Positions 26,065-35,857 of a stretch of DNA of 64,000 bases are shown here, piece after piece (the stretch's first letter is position 1; the number at the start of each line of letters is the position of its first letter). This DNA is from Methylobacterium aquaticum (GTDB taxonomy: Bacteria; Pseudomonadota; Alphaproteobacteria; Rhizobiales; Beijerinckiaceae): NCBI RefSeq assembly GCF_016804325.1, contig NZ_CP043627.1, positions 4,783,501 through 4,847,500 of the forward strand. The letters run 5' to 3'. The notes under the pieces are model-generated. The model was given only the letters and a program-made list of their open reading frames with translations, ran no database searches and was not told the origin of the DNA. Position numbers and translations under genes: made by a program.

Positions 26065-27225
26065 ATGCCGCCCGAACCCCGCTCCGGTCCCGCCTCGTCC
26101 GGCGTGACCTCGACCCTCTGGACCGTGTTCCTCGGCCTCGCGCTCGTCCGCCTCGTCACGGCGCGGCGGGCCGAGGGCGTGACGGATGCGGCGCCGGACC
26201 CGACCCGGCATCTCGGCGGCGGCGCCAAGTCGTATTCCGGCCGTCCGGCGCAATGGGTCGCCGACACCGAGGTCGACCGCGGGCGCAAGGCCGAGACGCC
26301 GACGGAGATCCCGGCCAAGGGCTGGAAGGACGTGCTCTACCGCGTCTATCTCGAATACCAGAAGGACCGGGTGCTGTCGGTGGCGGCCGGCGTCACCTTC
26401 TACACCCTGCTGGCGATCTTCCCGGCGGTGGCGGCGCTCGTCTCGCTCTACGGGCTGTTCACCGATCCGAGCACCATCAACGACCACCTGTCCCTGCTCC
26501 AGGGCGTGCTGCCCTCGGGGGCGCTCGAGATCATCGGCGACCAGGTCAAGCGCATCACCGCCAAGGGCGGCACGACACTCGGCATCACCTTCTTCACCAG
26601 CCTCGCGATCTCGCTGTGGAGCGCCAATGCCGGCATGAAGGCGATGTTCGACGCGCTCAACATCGTCTACGAGGAGCAGGAGAAGCGCAGCTTCGTCCAG
26701 CTCAACCTGCGCTCTCTCACCTTCACCGTCGGCGCGCTGGTGTTCGTCATCCTGGCGATCGGTTGCATCGTGGTGCTGCCGGTGGCGCTGAACTTCATCG
26801 GCTATTTCGGGATCCGGATCAGCCCGACGGCGTGGTACATCGCGCTCCTGCGCTGGCCGGCCCTGCTCGCCGTCATGCTCTTCGCCCTGGCGCTTCTCTA
26901 CCGCTACGGCCCGAGCCGCGACCTGCCGCGCTGGCGCTGGGTGACGCCGGGCAGCCTCACCGCCGGGGTGGTGTGGCTCGCCGCCTCGATCGGCTTCTCC
27001 TGGTACGTCGCGCATTTCGGCAGCTACAACGAGACCTACGGGTCGCTCGGCGCCGCGATCGGCTTCATGACCTGGATCTGGATCTCGTCGACGATCGTGC
27101 TGCTCGGCGGCGAGATCAATGCCGAGCTGGAGCACCAGACCGCCCGCGACACCACCGTGGGGCCCGAGGAGCCGATGGGCACCCGGCGCGCCCGGATGGC
27201 CGATACCGTCGGCGCTCCCGCGTGA
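26065..27225 (+). CDS. YihY/BrkB-family inner-membrane protein
   Basis: 386 residues. A cytoplasmic N-terminal region of ~100 residues precedes the family core of about six membrane helices. Family markers are LSVAAGVTFYTLLAIFPAVA, ISLWSANAGMKAMFDALNIV, NETYGSLGAAIGFMTWIWIS and LLGGEINAEL. YihY/BrkB proteins were once called ribonuclease BN by mistake; their function is still unclear. The start may be this ATG or a GTG three bases upstream. It stands alone between gntR and msrB. Confidence 0.88.
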   Translation: MPPEPRSGPASSGVTSTLWTVFLGLALVRLVTARRAEGVTDAAPDPTRHLGGGAKSYSGRPAQWVADTEVDRGRKAETPTEIPAKGWKDVLYRVYLEYQKDRVLSVAAGVTFYTLLAIFPAVAALVSLYGLFTDPSTINDHLSLLQGVLPSGALEIIGDQVKRITAKGGTTLGITFFTSLAISLWSANAGMKAMFDALNIVYEEQEKRSFVQLNLRSLTFTVGALVFVILAIGCIVVLPVALNFIGYFGIRISPTAWYIALLRWPALLAVMLFALALLYRYGPSRDLPRWRWVTPGSLTAGVVWLAASIGFSWYVAHFGSYNETYGSLGAAIGFMTWIWISSTIVLLGGEINAELEHQTARDTTVGPEEPMGTRRARMADTVGAPA

Positions 27226-27316
27226 GGGGTTACCGCGCCGCACCATCTCGCGCGACGCGGGGCCCACGACTATCTTGGGGTCTCGCCCATCACGGACGTG
27301 ACGAGGAGAGGCCCCG

Positions 27317-27727
<411 letters not shown>

Positions 27728-27769
27728 GCTTTTCCTCGTTTCTGGCTCGACGCACGAGTTCGTTGTCAT

Positions 27770-27913
27770 CCCACCCTCGACCTCATGCTGAGGTGTCAGC
27801 CCATCTCGGATGGGCTGACCTCGAAGGAGGGCTCCAGAAGTCTCTGCGATACCTGGAGCCCTCCTTCGAGGCTGCTGCAAGCAGCAGCACCTCAGGATGA
27901 GGGCGCTGGTGGG
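27770..27913. repeat. Palindromic intergenic element B, copy 2
   Basis: It has the same length and plan as the copy at 18465-18608. The 19-bp core stem is identical (27819-27837 pairing with 27853-27871). The side hairpins differ in sequence yet still pair: AGCCCAT-loop-ATGGGCT and CTGCTGC-aa-GCAGCAG. It lies between msrB and the radical SAM gene, which converge here, so it may terminate both. Confidence 0.85.
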
Positions 27914-27959
27914 AGGATGCAGGTGATGTGATTGTTCATCGTCTGAAAGCAATCGAGCA

Positions 27960-29048
27960 TTAAGTCCAGTAAAGCATTCGCGCCGCCGGCAGCCGCTCCG
28001 CCAAATCCCGCGTGATCTGCCCTCGCATCTCCCGCATCAGTTCGGCGGGAAACATGTACTTCACCGAGCCGAACTTGGTGAGCTTGCGGCTGCGCTCGTC
28101 CTCCCGCATCGGCAGATCGGAACCCGGATACCAGCCCTCCAGCACCTCCTTCGAGCCGGGGGTGAAGCGGTGGGTGATGAGTTCCGCCGTGAGGTCGAGA
28201 TCCTCGACGCCGTCGAGCGCGTCGGCCGCCTGCGCGAACAGGGCGGCATAGGCCGCGCGCCAGTCCGGCACCGGCATGATTGGCGCGACCGTGAGCCCGA
28301 CCGGATAGCCGGCCCGGGCGACCGCCCCCATCGCGGCGAGGCGTTCGCGCAAGGGGGCGGTGCCGCCCTCGTAGCGGGCGGCGGCCGCGGCGTTGACCGA
28401 GAAGCGCAGCCGCGTGCGGCGCCGATGATCCAGGTCGAGGAGCGGCGCGACCGCGGCGAACTTGGTGGTGGCGCGTAAGCCGACCGGGGCGTCCCAGGCG
28501 CCGAAATGCCGGATCGCCGCGGACAGCGAGCCGGTCAGGTGCTCGATCCCGAGGGGATCGGTGTAGCAGGACGCCTCGAAGGTGGTGCCCTCCTGGGCGC
28601 GCTCGGCACTCGCCGAGGTGACGCTGCCCTCGCCGAGGTAACCGGCGAGATTGGCCAGGATCTCGGGCAGGTTGGCGTAGACGCGGGTCACCGGCGGCCC
28701 CGACAGCGAGCCGGCGAGGTAGCAGTACTGGCAATGGGCCGGGCAGCCCTCGGCGAGGTCGACGCGCCAATCGGCGCTCGGCGGGATCGGCTGCAGCTTC
28801 AGCTTGGTCGGCGGCGCGACGACCACCGCGAGGGTGTTCTTCGCCTCGATATAGGCCCGGCGCGGGTCCGGGTGGCGCAACCCCGTGAGGCGGTTGCCGG
28901 GCAGCGCCTCGACCGGGAGGCCGAGGGACTCCGCCCGCGCCATGATCGCCCGCCCATGGGCGTGCTCCCGCGCCGCGGCGGTGACGACGACCCGGCGCGG
29001 GCGCCAGAGGCGGGCCGCGCGGGCGGGGGCGGGATCGTGGAGGGTCAT
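27960..29048 (-). CDS. Spore-photoproduct-lyase-like radical SAM protein
   Basis: 362 residues. DLAEGCPAHCQYCYLAG contains the radical SAM CxxxCxxC cluster-binding motif. EASCYTDPLGIEHLTGSL aligns with the region of Bacillus SplB that carries the hydrogen-donating cysteine and the segment after it. SplB repairs the UV thymine dimer called spore photoproduct using a SAM-derived radical. This bacterium is not expected to form spores, so the substrate may be the same lesion in desiccated cells or something else. The C-terminus (KLTKFGSVKYMFP) is typical of the group. Confidence 0.85.
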   Translation of the reverse strand: MTLHDPAPARAARLWRPRRVVVTAAAREHAHGRAIMARAESLGLPVEALPGNRLTGLRHPDPRRAYIEAKNTLAVVVAPPTKLKLQPIPPSADWRVDLAEGCPAHCQYCYLAGSLSGPPVTRVYANLPEILANLAGYLGEGSVTSASAERAQEGTTFEASCYTDPLGIEHLTGSLSAAIRHFGAWDAPVGLRATTKFAAVAPLLDLDHRRRTRLRFSVNAAAAARYEGGTAPLRERLAAMGAVARAGYPVGLTVAPIMPVPDWRAAYAALFAQAADALDGVEDLDLTAELITHRFTPGSKEVLEGWYPGSDLPMREDERSRKLTKFGSVKYMFPAELMREMRGQITRDLAERLPAARMLYWT

Positions 29049-29121
29049 GCCCCGCGAACGCGCGGGGGCGGGCGTTGGGTCCCGATCGTCGTCGGTCGGG
29101 ACGGGAAGCGTTGACGCCGCG

Positions 29122-29178
29122 GATCAGAGCCGGGCTTGAGGATCAGTGCCGGGCTTGGGGATTAGTGCCGGGCTTGGG
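29122..29178. repeat. Three tandem copies of a 19-bp unit
   Basis: The unit GATCAGTGCCGGGCTTGGG occurs three times without spacers (29122, 29141 and 29160), with one to two changes per copy. The last copy includes the stop codon of the small gene at 29162-29425. Copy-number slippage here would change the 3' end of that gene or its transcript. Confidence 0.8.
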
Positions 29179-29425
29179 GCCGCACCGTGTAGGTGCCGCC
29201 GCGGATCCGCTCCGGAAAGCCTTCGGCGTAGCGGGCGGTGGCCTCCTCGCCGTAGGTCTGGACCAGTTCCTGGAACGCCGCGAACAGGGCGGCCTGGGCC
29301 ATGCAGTCGCCGTCGAGCCCGTCGAGGCAGCCTTCGGCGAAGGCTTCGGAGACGTAGCTCAGGGCGGCGCGCTTCGCATCCTGGTCGGATTCGAGCGTGG
29401 GATCGTGGGTTTCGAAATCGGTCAT
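29162..29425 (-). CDS. Small conserved-looking hypothetical protein
   Basis: 87 residues, starting at ATG 29425 with AAGG upstream. It is acidic at the N-terminus (MTDFETHDPTLESDQD) and mostly helical in appearance, with two cysteines (EGCLDGLDGDCMAQ). It has no signal peptide, membrane segment or known motif. The composition and a plausible ribosome site support it being real. The 3' end lies in the 19-bp tandem repeat. Function unknown. Confidence 0.6.
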   Translation of the reverse strand: MTDFETHDPTLESDQDAKRAALSYVSEAFAEGCLDGLDGDCMAQAALFAAFQELVQTYGEEATARYAEGFPERIRGGTYTVRPQARH

Positions 29426-29620
29426 CGACAGCCTTGAGATCGGGTCTCTGGTGAGAACGGCGGTCTCGGTTCCGCAGCGGCCTCGTGTGATGTCCCGATT
29501 CATAGGCCCTCGGCCGGCCCCGGGCCAGCAAGGAATTGCGAAGAGGTTAACGGCGCCACGAGAATGCCTCCCTCTTCGACACGGGCGCCACAGCGTGGCG
29601 GCCCCGCAACAGGCGGTTTC

Positions 29621-30055
29621 TTAACCTCCGAACCGGCCCGCGAGTGCGACCGACAGGCGCTCGCCCTCGGCGATGTAGCGGGTGGCGGCTTCGCCCGCGG
29701 AGGGCGTGCAGACCCGGTAGGTCACGGCGTAGCCGCCATAGCCGCGGTTATAGGCCCCGGCGAGGCGGTCGCGCCGGCCCGGGCTGGTGCCCTCGGCATC
29801 GAGCAGGGCCTTCATCCGGGCGGGCCATTCCGGCGCGTCGGGATTGCCGCACAGCTCGCGCAGGAAACTCAGGGCGCCGATGATCTCCGACAGGCGCAGG
29901 AGGTCGCGATCGTAGGGAGCCGGCGTGTCGACGGGCGGGGGCGGGGCGGGGGTCTCCTTCTCGGGCGGCTTTGCCGGCGCCTTCGGCTTGGCCTGCTGCG
30001 CGAGGGCCGGCAGCGCTGCGACGAGGCAGGCGGCCAGGATGATGGCGCGTCTCAT
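29621..30055 (-). CDS. TIGR02301-type exported protein
   Basis: 144 residues with a signal peptide (ILAACLVAALPALA), a Pro/Ala/Lys-rich linker, then a compact domain (DLLRLSEIIGALSFLRELCG; AYNRGYGGYAVTYRVCTPSA). Two cysteines could form a disulfide. It matches my memory of the TIGR02301 family, found in Hyphomicrobiales and of unknown function. The start overlaps the stop of the Nudix gene by ATGA, so it is the last gene of a tightly coupled four-gene operon. Confidence 0.8.
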   Translation of the reverse strand: MRRAIILAACLVAALPALAQQAKPKAPAKPPEKETPAPPPPVDTPAPYDRDLLRLSEIIGALSFLRELCGNPDAPEWPARMKALLDAEGTSPGRRDRLAGAYNRGYGGYAVTYRVCTPSAGEAATRYIAEGERLSVALAGRFGG

Positions 30056-30516
30056 GCCCCGTCCCCGATGACCGCGAGGGCTTGGGCGATCACCCCGTGC
30101 AGACCCTTGGTGGTCGGCAGGGCGTGCGCCTCCTCGGCCGTGACCCAGCGCAGGTCCAGGGCTTCCGGCCCGGTGGTCGGCTCCCCGGAAAGCCAGCGGG
30201 CGGCGTGGGGATGGATCACGAAATGGTGCAGAACCACGCCGTCGGCATCGCGCTCGATCACCTCCAGCGGCGTCAGCCCGGCTGCCACCTCGGCCACCAC
30301 CCCGACCTCCTCGTGCAGCTCGCGCAGGGCCGCCTCGGCCAGGGTCTCGCCCGCCTCGACCTGGCCGCCCGGCAGGGTGTAGATCCCGCGCATCGGCTCC
30401 TGGCCGCGGGCGGCGAGAAGCACCCGGCCGTCACGCACTACAGCCGCGGATGCGGCGATGAAGGGACGGACGGGATAGCGGCGGCGCCAGGCTGGCTCCT
30501 CTGATCCGGCACTCAC
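30052..30516 (-). CDS. Nudix hydrolase
   Basis: 154 residues. The Nudix box GGQVEAGETLAEAALRELHE, continuing EVG, is complete (G-x5-E-x7-R-E-x2-E-E-x-G). The upstream part YPVRPFIAASAAVVRDGRVL is the typical first strand. Substrate unknown (nucleoside diphosphate derivatives such as ADP-ribose or NADH are usual). The GTG start at 30516 overlaps the preceding stop (GTGA). Confidence 0.88.
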   Translation of the reverse strand: MSAGSEEPAWRRRYPVRPFIAASAAVVRDGRVLLAARGQEPMRGIYTLPGGQVEAGETLAEAALRELHEEVGVVAEVAAGLTPLEVIERDADGVVLHHFVIHPHAARWLSGEPTTGPEALDLRWVTAEEAHALPTTKGLHGVIAQALAVIGDGA

Positions 30517-31517
30517 GGCCGTGCATCCCCATCCTGCACCGTGGCGAGCCGCCCATCGGCGAGGGCCACCACGACCCGGTCGCCGAGCACCGCGAGGCCG
30601 GCCCCGACCGGTGCCGGCAGGGCGACGCGGGCGCGCTCCGCCAATCCTCCCAGCGCGACATAGGCGAGGGCGGCGCGGTCGCGGCTCGCAACCACCAGTT
30701 CGCTGCCGAGGACGGCGCCGGGGGCGGAAAATCCCGTGCCGTCGGCGCTTTTGCCTGTGCGGACCGGTGTCCCGCCGGCGAGGCTCCAGTGTTCGAGCCG
30801 GCCCTCCTCGCCGCGCACCAGCACGGCGCCCGGCACCGGCCCGGGCAGCTCGGCGGCGAGCGCCAGGGGACCCGGCTCGGGGGGCGTCTCGGCCCGCACC
30901 CGCCAGACGCCGTCCTGGCGCCCGATCACCGCAAGGCCGTTGCCCTCCGGCCGTTCGCTGAGCGCCAGCAGGTTCAGCGACCCGTCGATCTCCACCGGCC
31001 GCAGGGTGTCGGCGGAGAAGACCGCGCCCACGCCCGGCGGCACCGTGGCGGTCGCCACCGGCACGGGCTTGGGATCGGCGCTCATCGTCACCTTCTGGCG
31101 CTCGCGCAGGGTCACCCCGGCGGCGCCGGGGCGCCCGTCCGGCCCCCGGCTCGGGCCCGACAGGTAGGCGCTGAGCGGCCCCGCCAGCACCCGGCGGGAG
31201 CCCGGCAGCGCGCCTTTCGGCGTCTCTCCGGCGGTCAGGCCCTCGATCGCGTCCAGGGGCAGCGGGACGGCCGTGACTTTGTCCCCCGCCAGCATCAGGA
31301 TTGCGGCACCGGCCTCGCCCCACGCCACCGCGACCGGACCCGCCTTGCGCGGCAGCTGCGGCAGCCCGGCGGTGGTCACGGCGAGCGCCGCCTCGCTGCC
31401 GGCATCGCGCAATTGCGTCACCCGGAACGGCAGGTCGAGGAGCGTGACGCGCGGCTCGGCGGCGGCGGGCGATGCAAGGAGCAGGAGCGCGAGCGCGACG
31501 GCCGCCCGCTCAGACAT
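30513..31517 (-). CDS. Exported hypothetical protein with beta-propeller-like repeats
   Basis: 334 residues from ATG 31517, with a signal peptide (VALALLLLASPAAA). The rest is rich in short beta-type segments of the pattern 'GxAVLVRGEEGRLEHW', 'GSELVVASRDRAALAYVALG' and 'GDRVVVALADGRLATVQDG', which suggests a beta-propeller. I do not recognise the family. It overlaps the upstream SDR gene by 8 bases and the Nudix gene downstream, so it belongs to the same operon. Confidence 0.7.
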   Translation of the reverse strand: MSERAAVALALLLLASPAAAEPRVTLLDLPFRVTQLRDAGSEAALAVTTAGLPQLPRKAGPVAVAWGEAGAAILMLAGDKVTAVPLPLDAIEGLTAGETPKGALPGSRRVLAGPLSAYLSGPSRGPDGRPGAAGVTLRERQKVTMSADPKPVPVATATVPPGVGAVFSADTLRPVEIDGSLNLLALSERPEGNGLAVIGRQDGVWRVRAETPPEPGPLALAAELPGPVPGAVLVRGEEGRLEHWSLAGGTPVRTGKSADGTGFSAPGAVLGSELVVASRDRAALAYVALGGLAERARVALPAPVGAGLAVLGDRVVVALADGRLATVQDGDARP

Positions 31518-32262
31518 GCTGGCCGCCGTTGATGTGCAGTTCCGCACCGTTCACGTAGGACGAGGCCTCGGTGCAGAGGAAGTAGATCGCCTTGGCGACC
31601 TCGTCCGGCGTGCCGAGGCGGCGCTGCGGGATCTGCGCCACCAGCTTGTCGGTGCCCGGCGACAGGATCGAGGTGTCGATCTCGCCCGGCGAGATCGCGT
31701 TCACCCGCACGCCCAGCGGCCCGAAATCCGACGCCATCTCGCGGGTCAGTCCGGCGAGCGCCGCCTTGGAGGTGGCGTAGGCCGCCCCCGCGAAGGGGTG
31801 GACCCGCGAGCCCGCGATCGACGTCACGTTGACGATCGAGCCGCGCGCCCGGGTCAGCTCGTCGCACAGGCCGCGGGCGAGCAGGATGGGTGCGAAGAAA
31901 TTGACCTGGAACACCCGCTGCCAGTCGGAGAACGGGGTGCCGATGGCGCCCAGCCGCGCGCCGCCGGCCCCCTTCGGCGAGATGCCGGCATTGTTGACGA
32001 GCGCGTGCAGCAGCCCGCCCTCGGCCTCGAGCCGCCCGGCGACCTCCTTGACGGCGCGGACCGTGTCCTCCGGATCGGCGAGGTCGACCTGAAGATGGTC
32101 CTCGGGCCCCATCTCCCACGGGCAGTTCTCCGGGAAGGGATGGCGCGAGCAGGTGATGACGCGCCAGCCCGCCGCCGAGAAGCGCTTCACGGTGGCATGG
32201 CCGATGCCCCGGCTCGCGCCGGTGAGCAGCATCACGCGGCGGCGTTCGTTCGATTGGGCCAC
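31510..32262 (-). CDS. Short-chain dehydrogenase/reductase
   Basis: 250 residues. TGASRGIG is the cofactor motif, VNNAG the structural motif, and the catalytic set is SIAGS plus YATSK. ISPGEIDTSIL and GGQHV at the end are typical of classical SDRs. Substrate unknown. The GTG start at 32262 is supported by GAGGAA upstream. First gene of the operon with the propeller-like, Nudix and TIGR02301 genes. Confidence 0.88.
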   Translation of the reverse strand: MAQSNERRRVMLLTGASRGIGHATVKRFSAAGWRVITCSRHPFPENCPWEMGPEDHLQVDLADPEDTVRAVKEVAGRLEAEGGLLHALVNNAGISPKGAGGARLGAIGTPFSDWQRVFQVNFFAPILLARGLCDELTRARGSIVNVTSIAGSRVHPFAGAAYATSKAALAGLTREMASDFGPLGVRVNAISPGEIDTSILSPGTDKLVAQIPQRRLGTPDEVAKAIYFLCTEASSYVNGAELHINGGQHV

Positions 32263-32415
32263 GGCCGTTCCTCAGGGATGTCCGGTGCGGGGCGCCGCCT
32301 CGAGGTGGCGCGGCGCGAAGAGCCCCAGGGTAGGGCTCCGGGCCCCGGAAATCCAGGGCTCGCAAGCCGGGGTTCGCCGCGCCGCAGCAAAGCGTGTCCG
32401 TCAGGGATGCTGGCG

Positions 32416-33024
32416 TCAGGGATACAGGCGGTTGCCCTCCCAGGCGTCGCCCCGCCGGGTGAAGCGCACCCGGTCGTGCAGGCGATAGGCGCCGTCCTGC
32501 CAGAACTCGATCGAGACCGGGGCGATGCGGTAGCCGGTCCAGTGGGGCGGGCGCGGCACGGTCTCGCCGGGAAAGCGCGTGCCCACCTCCTCGACCGCCC
32601 GCATCAGGGTCTCGCGGCTGTCGAGGGGTTGCGACTGCCGGCTCGCCCAGGCGCCGAGGCGGCTGTCGCGGGCGCGGGTGGCGAAATAGGCGTCGGCCTC
32701 GGCGTCGTCGACCTTCGTCACGGTTCCCCTCGCCCGCACCTGGCGGCGCAGGCTCTTCCAGTGCAGCACCAGGGCGGCGCGCGGATTGGCCGAGAGCTCC
32801 AGCCCCTTCATCGACAGGGTGTTGGTGTAGAACACGAATCCGCGCTCGTCGGCATCCTTCAGGAGCACGATGCGCACGTCCGGCAGCCCGTCGGCGTCGG
32901 TGGTGGCGAGCGCCATGGCGTTCGGATCCTCCGGCTCGGCGCCTTGCGCCTCGGCAAACCATTGCCGGAACAGTCCCCAGGGATCCGGGTTCTGGGTGAA
33001 ATCATCTTTCGTTAACCCGTCCAC
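32416..33024 (-). CDS. pdxH: Pyridoxamine 5'-phosphate oxidase
   Basis: About 202 residues. PDVRIVLLKDADERGFVFYT and ALVLHWKSLRRQVRARG bind FMN and substrate. SRLGAWASRQSQPL and the C-terminal DRVRFTRRG and NRLYP are diagnostic of PdxH. It oxidises pyridoxamine/pyridoxine phosphate to pyridoxal phosphate with O2. I chose the GTG at 33024 because AAGGAC lies about nine bases upstream; a TTG at 33081 would give 221 residues. Confidence 0.9.
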   Translation of the reverse strand: MDGLTKDDFTQNPDPWGLFRQWFAEAQGAEPEDPNAMALATTDADGLPDVRIVLLKDADERGFVFYTNTLSMKGLELSANPRAALVLHWKSLRRQVRARGTVTKVDDAEADAYFATRARDSRLGAWASRQSQPLDSRETLMRAVEEVGTRFPGETVPRPPHWTGYRIAPVSIEFWQDGAYRLHDRVRFTRRGDAWEGNRLYP

Positions 33025-33153
33025 GGCATCGTCCTTACCCAAGTGGCTGTGTGCCCGAATGGCCCCCAGCCCATGTGACAACCGGAGCCGGGGGCGGGCC
33101 GGCGTCGCATCCTCGTGCGTCGCGGCGGCCGCCCGGTCGTGAGAACAGGTGTA

Positions 33154-33600
33154 ATGCGTTCGGGTGCGTGTAAAGTCGGTTCGGTGACGCTCGGGCTCGT
33201 CGTCGCGGCGGGCGCCCTGGCGAGCGTCCTGGCGATCGGCGGCTGCAGCCAGCCGCTCATCATGTTCGCGCCGCAGGTCGATGCCGCGCCGCCGGAGCCG
33301 GAGAGCACCGGCAGCATCGAGCCCGCGGCACCGAAGAGCTTCGGCCCGGACCTCTCGGGCGAGGATTGGCGCCGCGCCAAGGCGGCGCTCTCCGTCGCCC
33401 TGGACCCCCAGGGCAACGGCCAGCCGGTGAAATGGGACAATCCCGATTCGGGCATGCGCGGCATGGTCAACCCGACCGGGCTGCCTTTCGTGAAGAACGA
33501 CGAGATCTGCCGCGGCTTCCTGGCCTCGGTGATCGGCCCGGGCAGCAACCGCTTCGTGCGCGGCACCGGCTGCCGCCCGTCGGGGGAGCCTGGGAACTGA
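33154..33600 (+). CDS. Small surface lipoprotein (RT0821/Lpp0805-like)
   Basis: 148 residues from ATG 33154. A hydrophobic leader ends in a lipobox (SVLAIGGCSQP). The mature part has a Pro/Glu-rich spacer, then GEDWRRAKAALSVALDPQGN and VKWDNPDSGMRG. The latter resembles the RT0821/Lpp0805 family of outer-membrane lipoproteins. Two cysteines near the C-terminus (DEICRG; GTGCRP) may form a disulfide. Role unknown; it is divergent from pdxH. Confidence 0.7.
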   Translation: MRSGACKVGSVTLGLVVAAGALASVLAIGGCSQPLIMFAPQVDAAPPEPESTGSIEPAAPKSFGPDLSGEDWRRAKAALSVALDPQGNGQPVKWDNPDSGMRGMVNPTGLPFVKNDEICRGFLASVIGPGSNRFVRGTGCRPSGEPGN

Positions 33601-33863
33601 AGAGCCTCAAGACCACGACGAAGCCGGGATAGGGCGGCGTCGAGGCGGAGCGTCCGTCGTTTCGGGAATGGCGTGGGTGTCTGCCTGGTCGCCCACCATG
33701 GCGCCGTCTCCGGAAGTGACGTACCTTCGACCTCTGCCGCTTCCGCCTGCGTTGCAATCCGGCAACACGGTCGCCAGATAGGGCTCAACCCATTCACGCA
33801 GGCGGACCCGCGCCCGGGCGCGTCGCACCGGAGCCGGGCCGCTCGAATCGCCATCGGATCGCC

Positions 33864-34793
33864 ATGCGCAACCCATACGACGTACTCGGCGTGAGCCGCT
33901 CGGCCGACGAGGCGGAGATCAAGAAGGCTTTCCGCAAGCTCGCCAAGGCCTACCACCCCGATCGCAACAAGAACGACGCCAAGGCGCAGGATCGCTTCTC
34001 CGAGGTCAACCAGGCCTACGAGATCCTGGGCGACGCCAAGAAGCGCGAGCAGTTCGACCGCGGCGCCATCGACGGCGACGGCAAGCCCCGCTTCACCGGC
34101 TTCGAGGGCTTCGGCGGCGGGGCCGGCCGCGGCGGCGGCGGATTCGACTTCGAGTCGATGGCCCGCGCCCGTGCCGGGGCGGGCGGCGGTGGGGCCGGCG
34201 GCTTCGGCGAGGACATCTTCTCGCACCTGTTCGGCGAGGCGTTCCGCTCCGCCGGCGGGGCCGGGCGCGCCGCGCCGCAGAAGGGCGAGGACGTCGCCGC
34301 CGAACTGACCGTGACCCTCGACCAGGTCGCCAACGAGACCAAGCTGCGGCTCAACCTGCCGAGCGGCCGCGAGGTCGACGCGGTGGTGCCCAAGGGCGTG
34401 GTCGACGGGCAGGTGATCCGCCTGCGCGGCCTCGGCTATCCGGGCGCCCACGGCGCCGAGCCGGGCGATGCGCTCCTGACCATCCGGTTCGCCCCCGATT
34501 CCCGCTTCCAGATCGAGGGCTCGGACCTGCGCACCACGGCGGAGGTCGCGCTCGAGGATGCGGTCCTGGGCGGGCCGATCCGGATCCAGACCCTGACCGG
34601 CGCGGTCGAGATGAAGATCCCGCCGATGACCAGCTCGGGCCGGGTCTTCCGCCTGCGCGGCAAGGGCCTGCCGAAGAAGGACGGCACGAAGGGCGACCTG
34701 CTCGCCACCGTCGCCGTGACCCTGCCGGCGAATGCCGACGAGGCCCTGACCGAGTTCGCCCGCAAGCGCCGCGCCGCCGCGGCGACGAGCTGA
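33864..34793 (+). CDS. DnaJ-type co-chaperone lacking the zinc domain (CbpA-like)
   Basis: 309 residues. The J domain (residues 1-65) has the HPD motif ([11 protein letters not shown]). A Gly/Phe-rich linker follows (~75-135), then the two C-terminal beta domains ([39 protein letters not shown]). No CxxCxGxG zinc repeats are present, so it is the CbpA-like class rather than true DnaJ. It would stimulate DnaK ATPase. It precedes fabI by ~146 bases. Confidence 0.9.
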   Translation: MRNPYDVLGVSRSADEAEIKKAFRKLAKAYHPDRNKNDAKAQDRFSEVNQAYEILGDAKKREQFDRGAIDGDGKPRFTGFEGFGGGAGRGGGGFDFESMARARAGAGGGGAGGFGEDIFSHLFGEAFRSAGGAGRAAPQKGEDVAAELTVTLDQVANETKLRLNLPSGREVDAVVPKGVVDGQVIRLRGLGYPGAHGAEPGDALLTIRFAPDSRFQIEGSDLRTTAEVALEDAVLGGPIRIQTLTGAVEMKIPPMTSSGRVFRLRGKGLPKKDGTKGDLLATVAVTLPANADEALTEFARKRRAAAATS

Positions 34794-34939
34794 GCGGACG
34801 GGGACGTTCACAGCATTACCGGAGCCGGCGCACTTCCGTCGCCCGCAGGCGTCGGTTAAGGAAACCGCTGGGGAGCCATGCACGGCCGGGTCCAACCGGC
34901 TGCCGCCGGCCCCCGTGGCGGCTGTTCTTTGGGTGACTC

Positions 34940-35797
34940 ATGGCTGACTCGAACCGGGCACAGGTACAGGATGGCGGGCAGCCCCGCACCGGGCTTCTCG
35001 CCGGCAAGCGCGGCCTCGTGCTCGGCGTCGCCAACAACCGCTCGATCGCCTGGGGCATCGCCAAGAGCGCCCACCAGCACGGCGCCGAGCTGGCCTTCAC
35101 CTACCAGGGCGAGGCCCTGAAGAAGCGCGTCGAGCCGCTCGCCCGCGAACTCGATGCCGCCGTCGTCGGCCATTGCGACGTGACCGACCCGGCCTCGATC
35201 GACGCGGTCTTCGAGGCCACCGGCCGGCATTTCCCGGAAGGGATCGACTTCGTCATCCACTGCATCGCCTTCTCGGACAAGGACGAGCTGACCGGGCGCT
35301 ACATCGAGACCAGCGAGGCGAATTTTACCAAGTCGCTGCTGATCTCCTGCTACTCGTTCACGGCGGTCGCCCAGCGCGCCGAGAAGCTGATGCGCAACGG
35401 CGGCTCGCTCCTCACGCTGACCTATTACGGCGCCGAGAAGTGGATGCCGCACTACAACGTGATGGGCGTCGCCAAGGCGGCGCTCGAGGCGTCGGTGCGC
35501 TACCTCGCGGCCGATCTCGGGCCGCAGAAGATCCGCGTCAACGCGATCTCGGCCGGGCCGATCAAGACGCTCGCCGCCTCCGGCATCGGCGATTTCCGCT
35601 ACATCCTGAAGTGGAACGAGTACAACGCCCCCCTGCGGCGTACCGTGACGATCGAGGAGGTCGGCGAGACCGCCGCCTACCTGATCTCCGACATGTCCCG
35701 CGGCATGACCGGCGAGGTTCTGCACGTCGATGCCGGCTACCACGTCGTCGGCATGAAGAACCCCGAGGCGCCGGATCTCAGCCTCGACAAGGACTGA
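34940..35797 (+). CDS. fabI: Enoyl-[acyl-carrier-protein] reductase (NADH) FabI
   Basis: 285 residues. GVANNRSIAWGIAKS is the FabI cofactor motif. The catalytic pair is Tyr and Lys in YYGAEKWMPHYNVMGVAKAA (Y-x6-K). SAGPIKTLAASGI is the mobile substrate loop that contacts triclosan. It performs the last reduction of the fatty-acid elongation cycle. Residues 1-20 form a polar extension not seen in E. coli FabI. A hairpin follows the gene at 35858. Confidence 0.94.
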   Translation: MADSNRAQVQDGGQPRTGLLAGKRGLVLGVANNRSIAWGIAKSAHQHGAELAFTYQGEALKKRVEPLARELDAAVVGHCDVTDPASIDAVFEATGRHFPEGIDFVIHCIAFSDKDELTGRYIETSEANFTKSLLISCYSFTAVAQRAEKLMRNGGSLLTLTYYGAEKWMPHYNVMGVAKAALEASVRYLAADLGPQKIRVNAISAGPIKTLAASGIGDFRYILKWNEYNAPLRRTVTIEEVGETAAYLISDMSRGMTGEVLHVDAGYHVVGMKNPEAPDLSLDKD

Positions 35798-35857
35798 CCG
35801 GTCTCGTTCCCCGACGGCGTGTCCGGCGCGGAACGGGGATCCCCGACGACACGAAGG

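Noticed and set aside
29122..29178. CRISPR-like array
   Set aside because: Three units touch each other with no spacers, and no cas genes are near.
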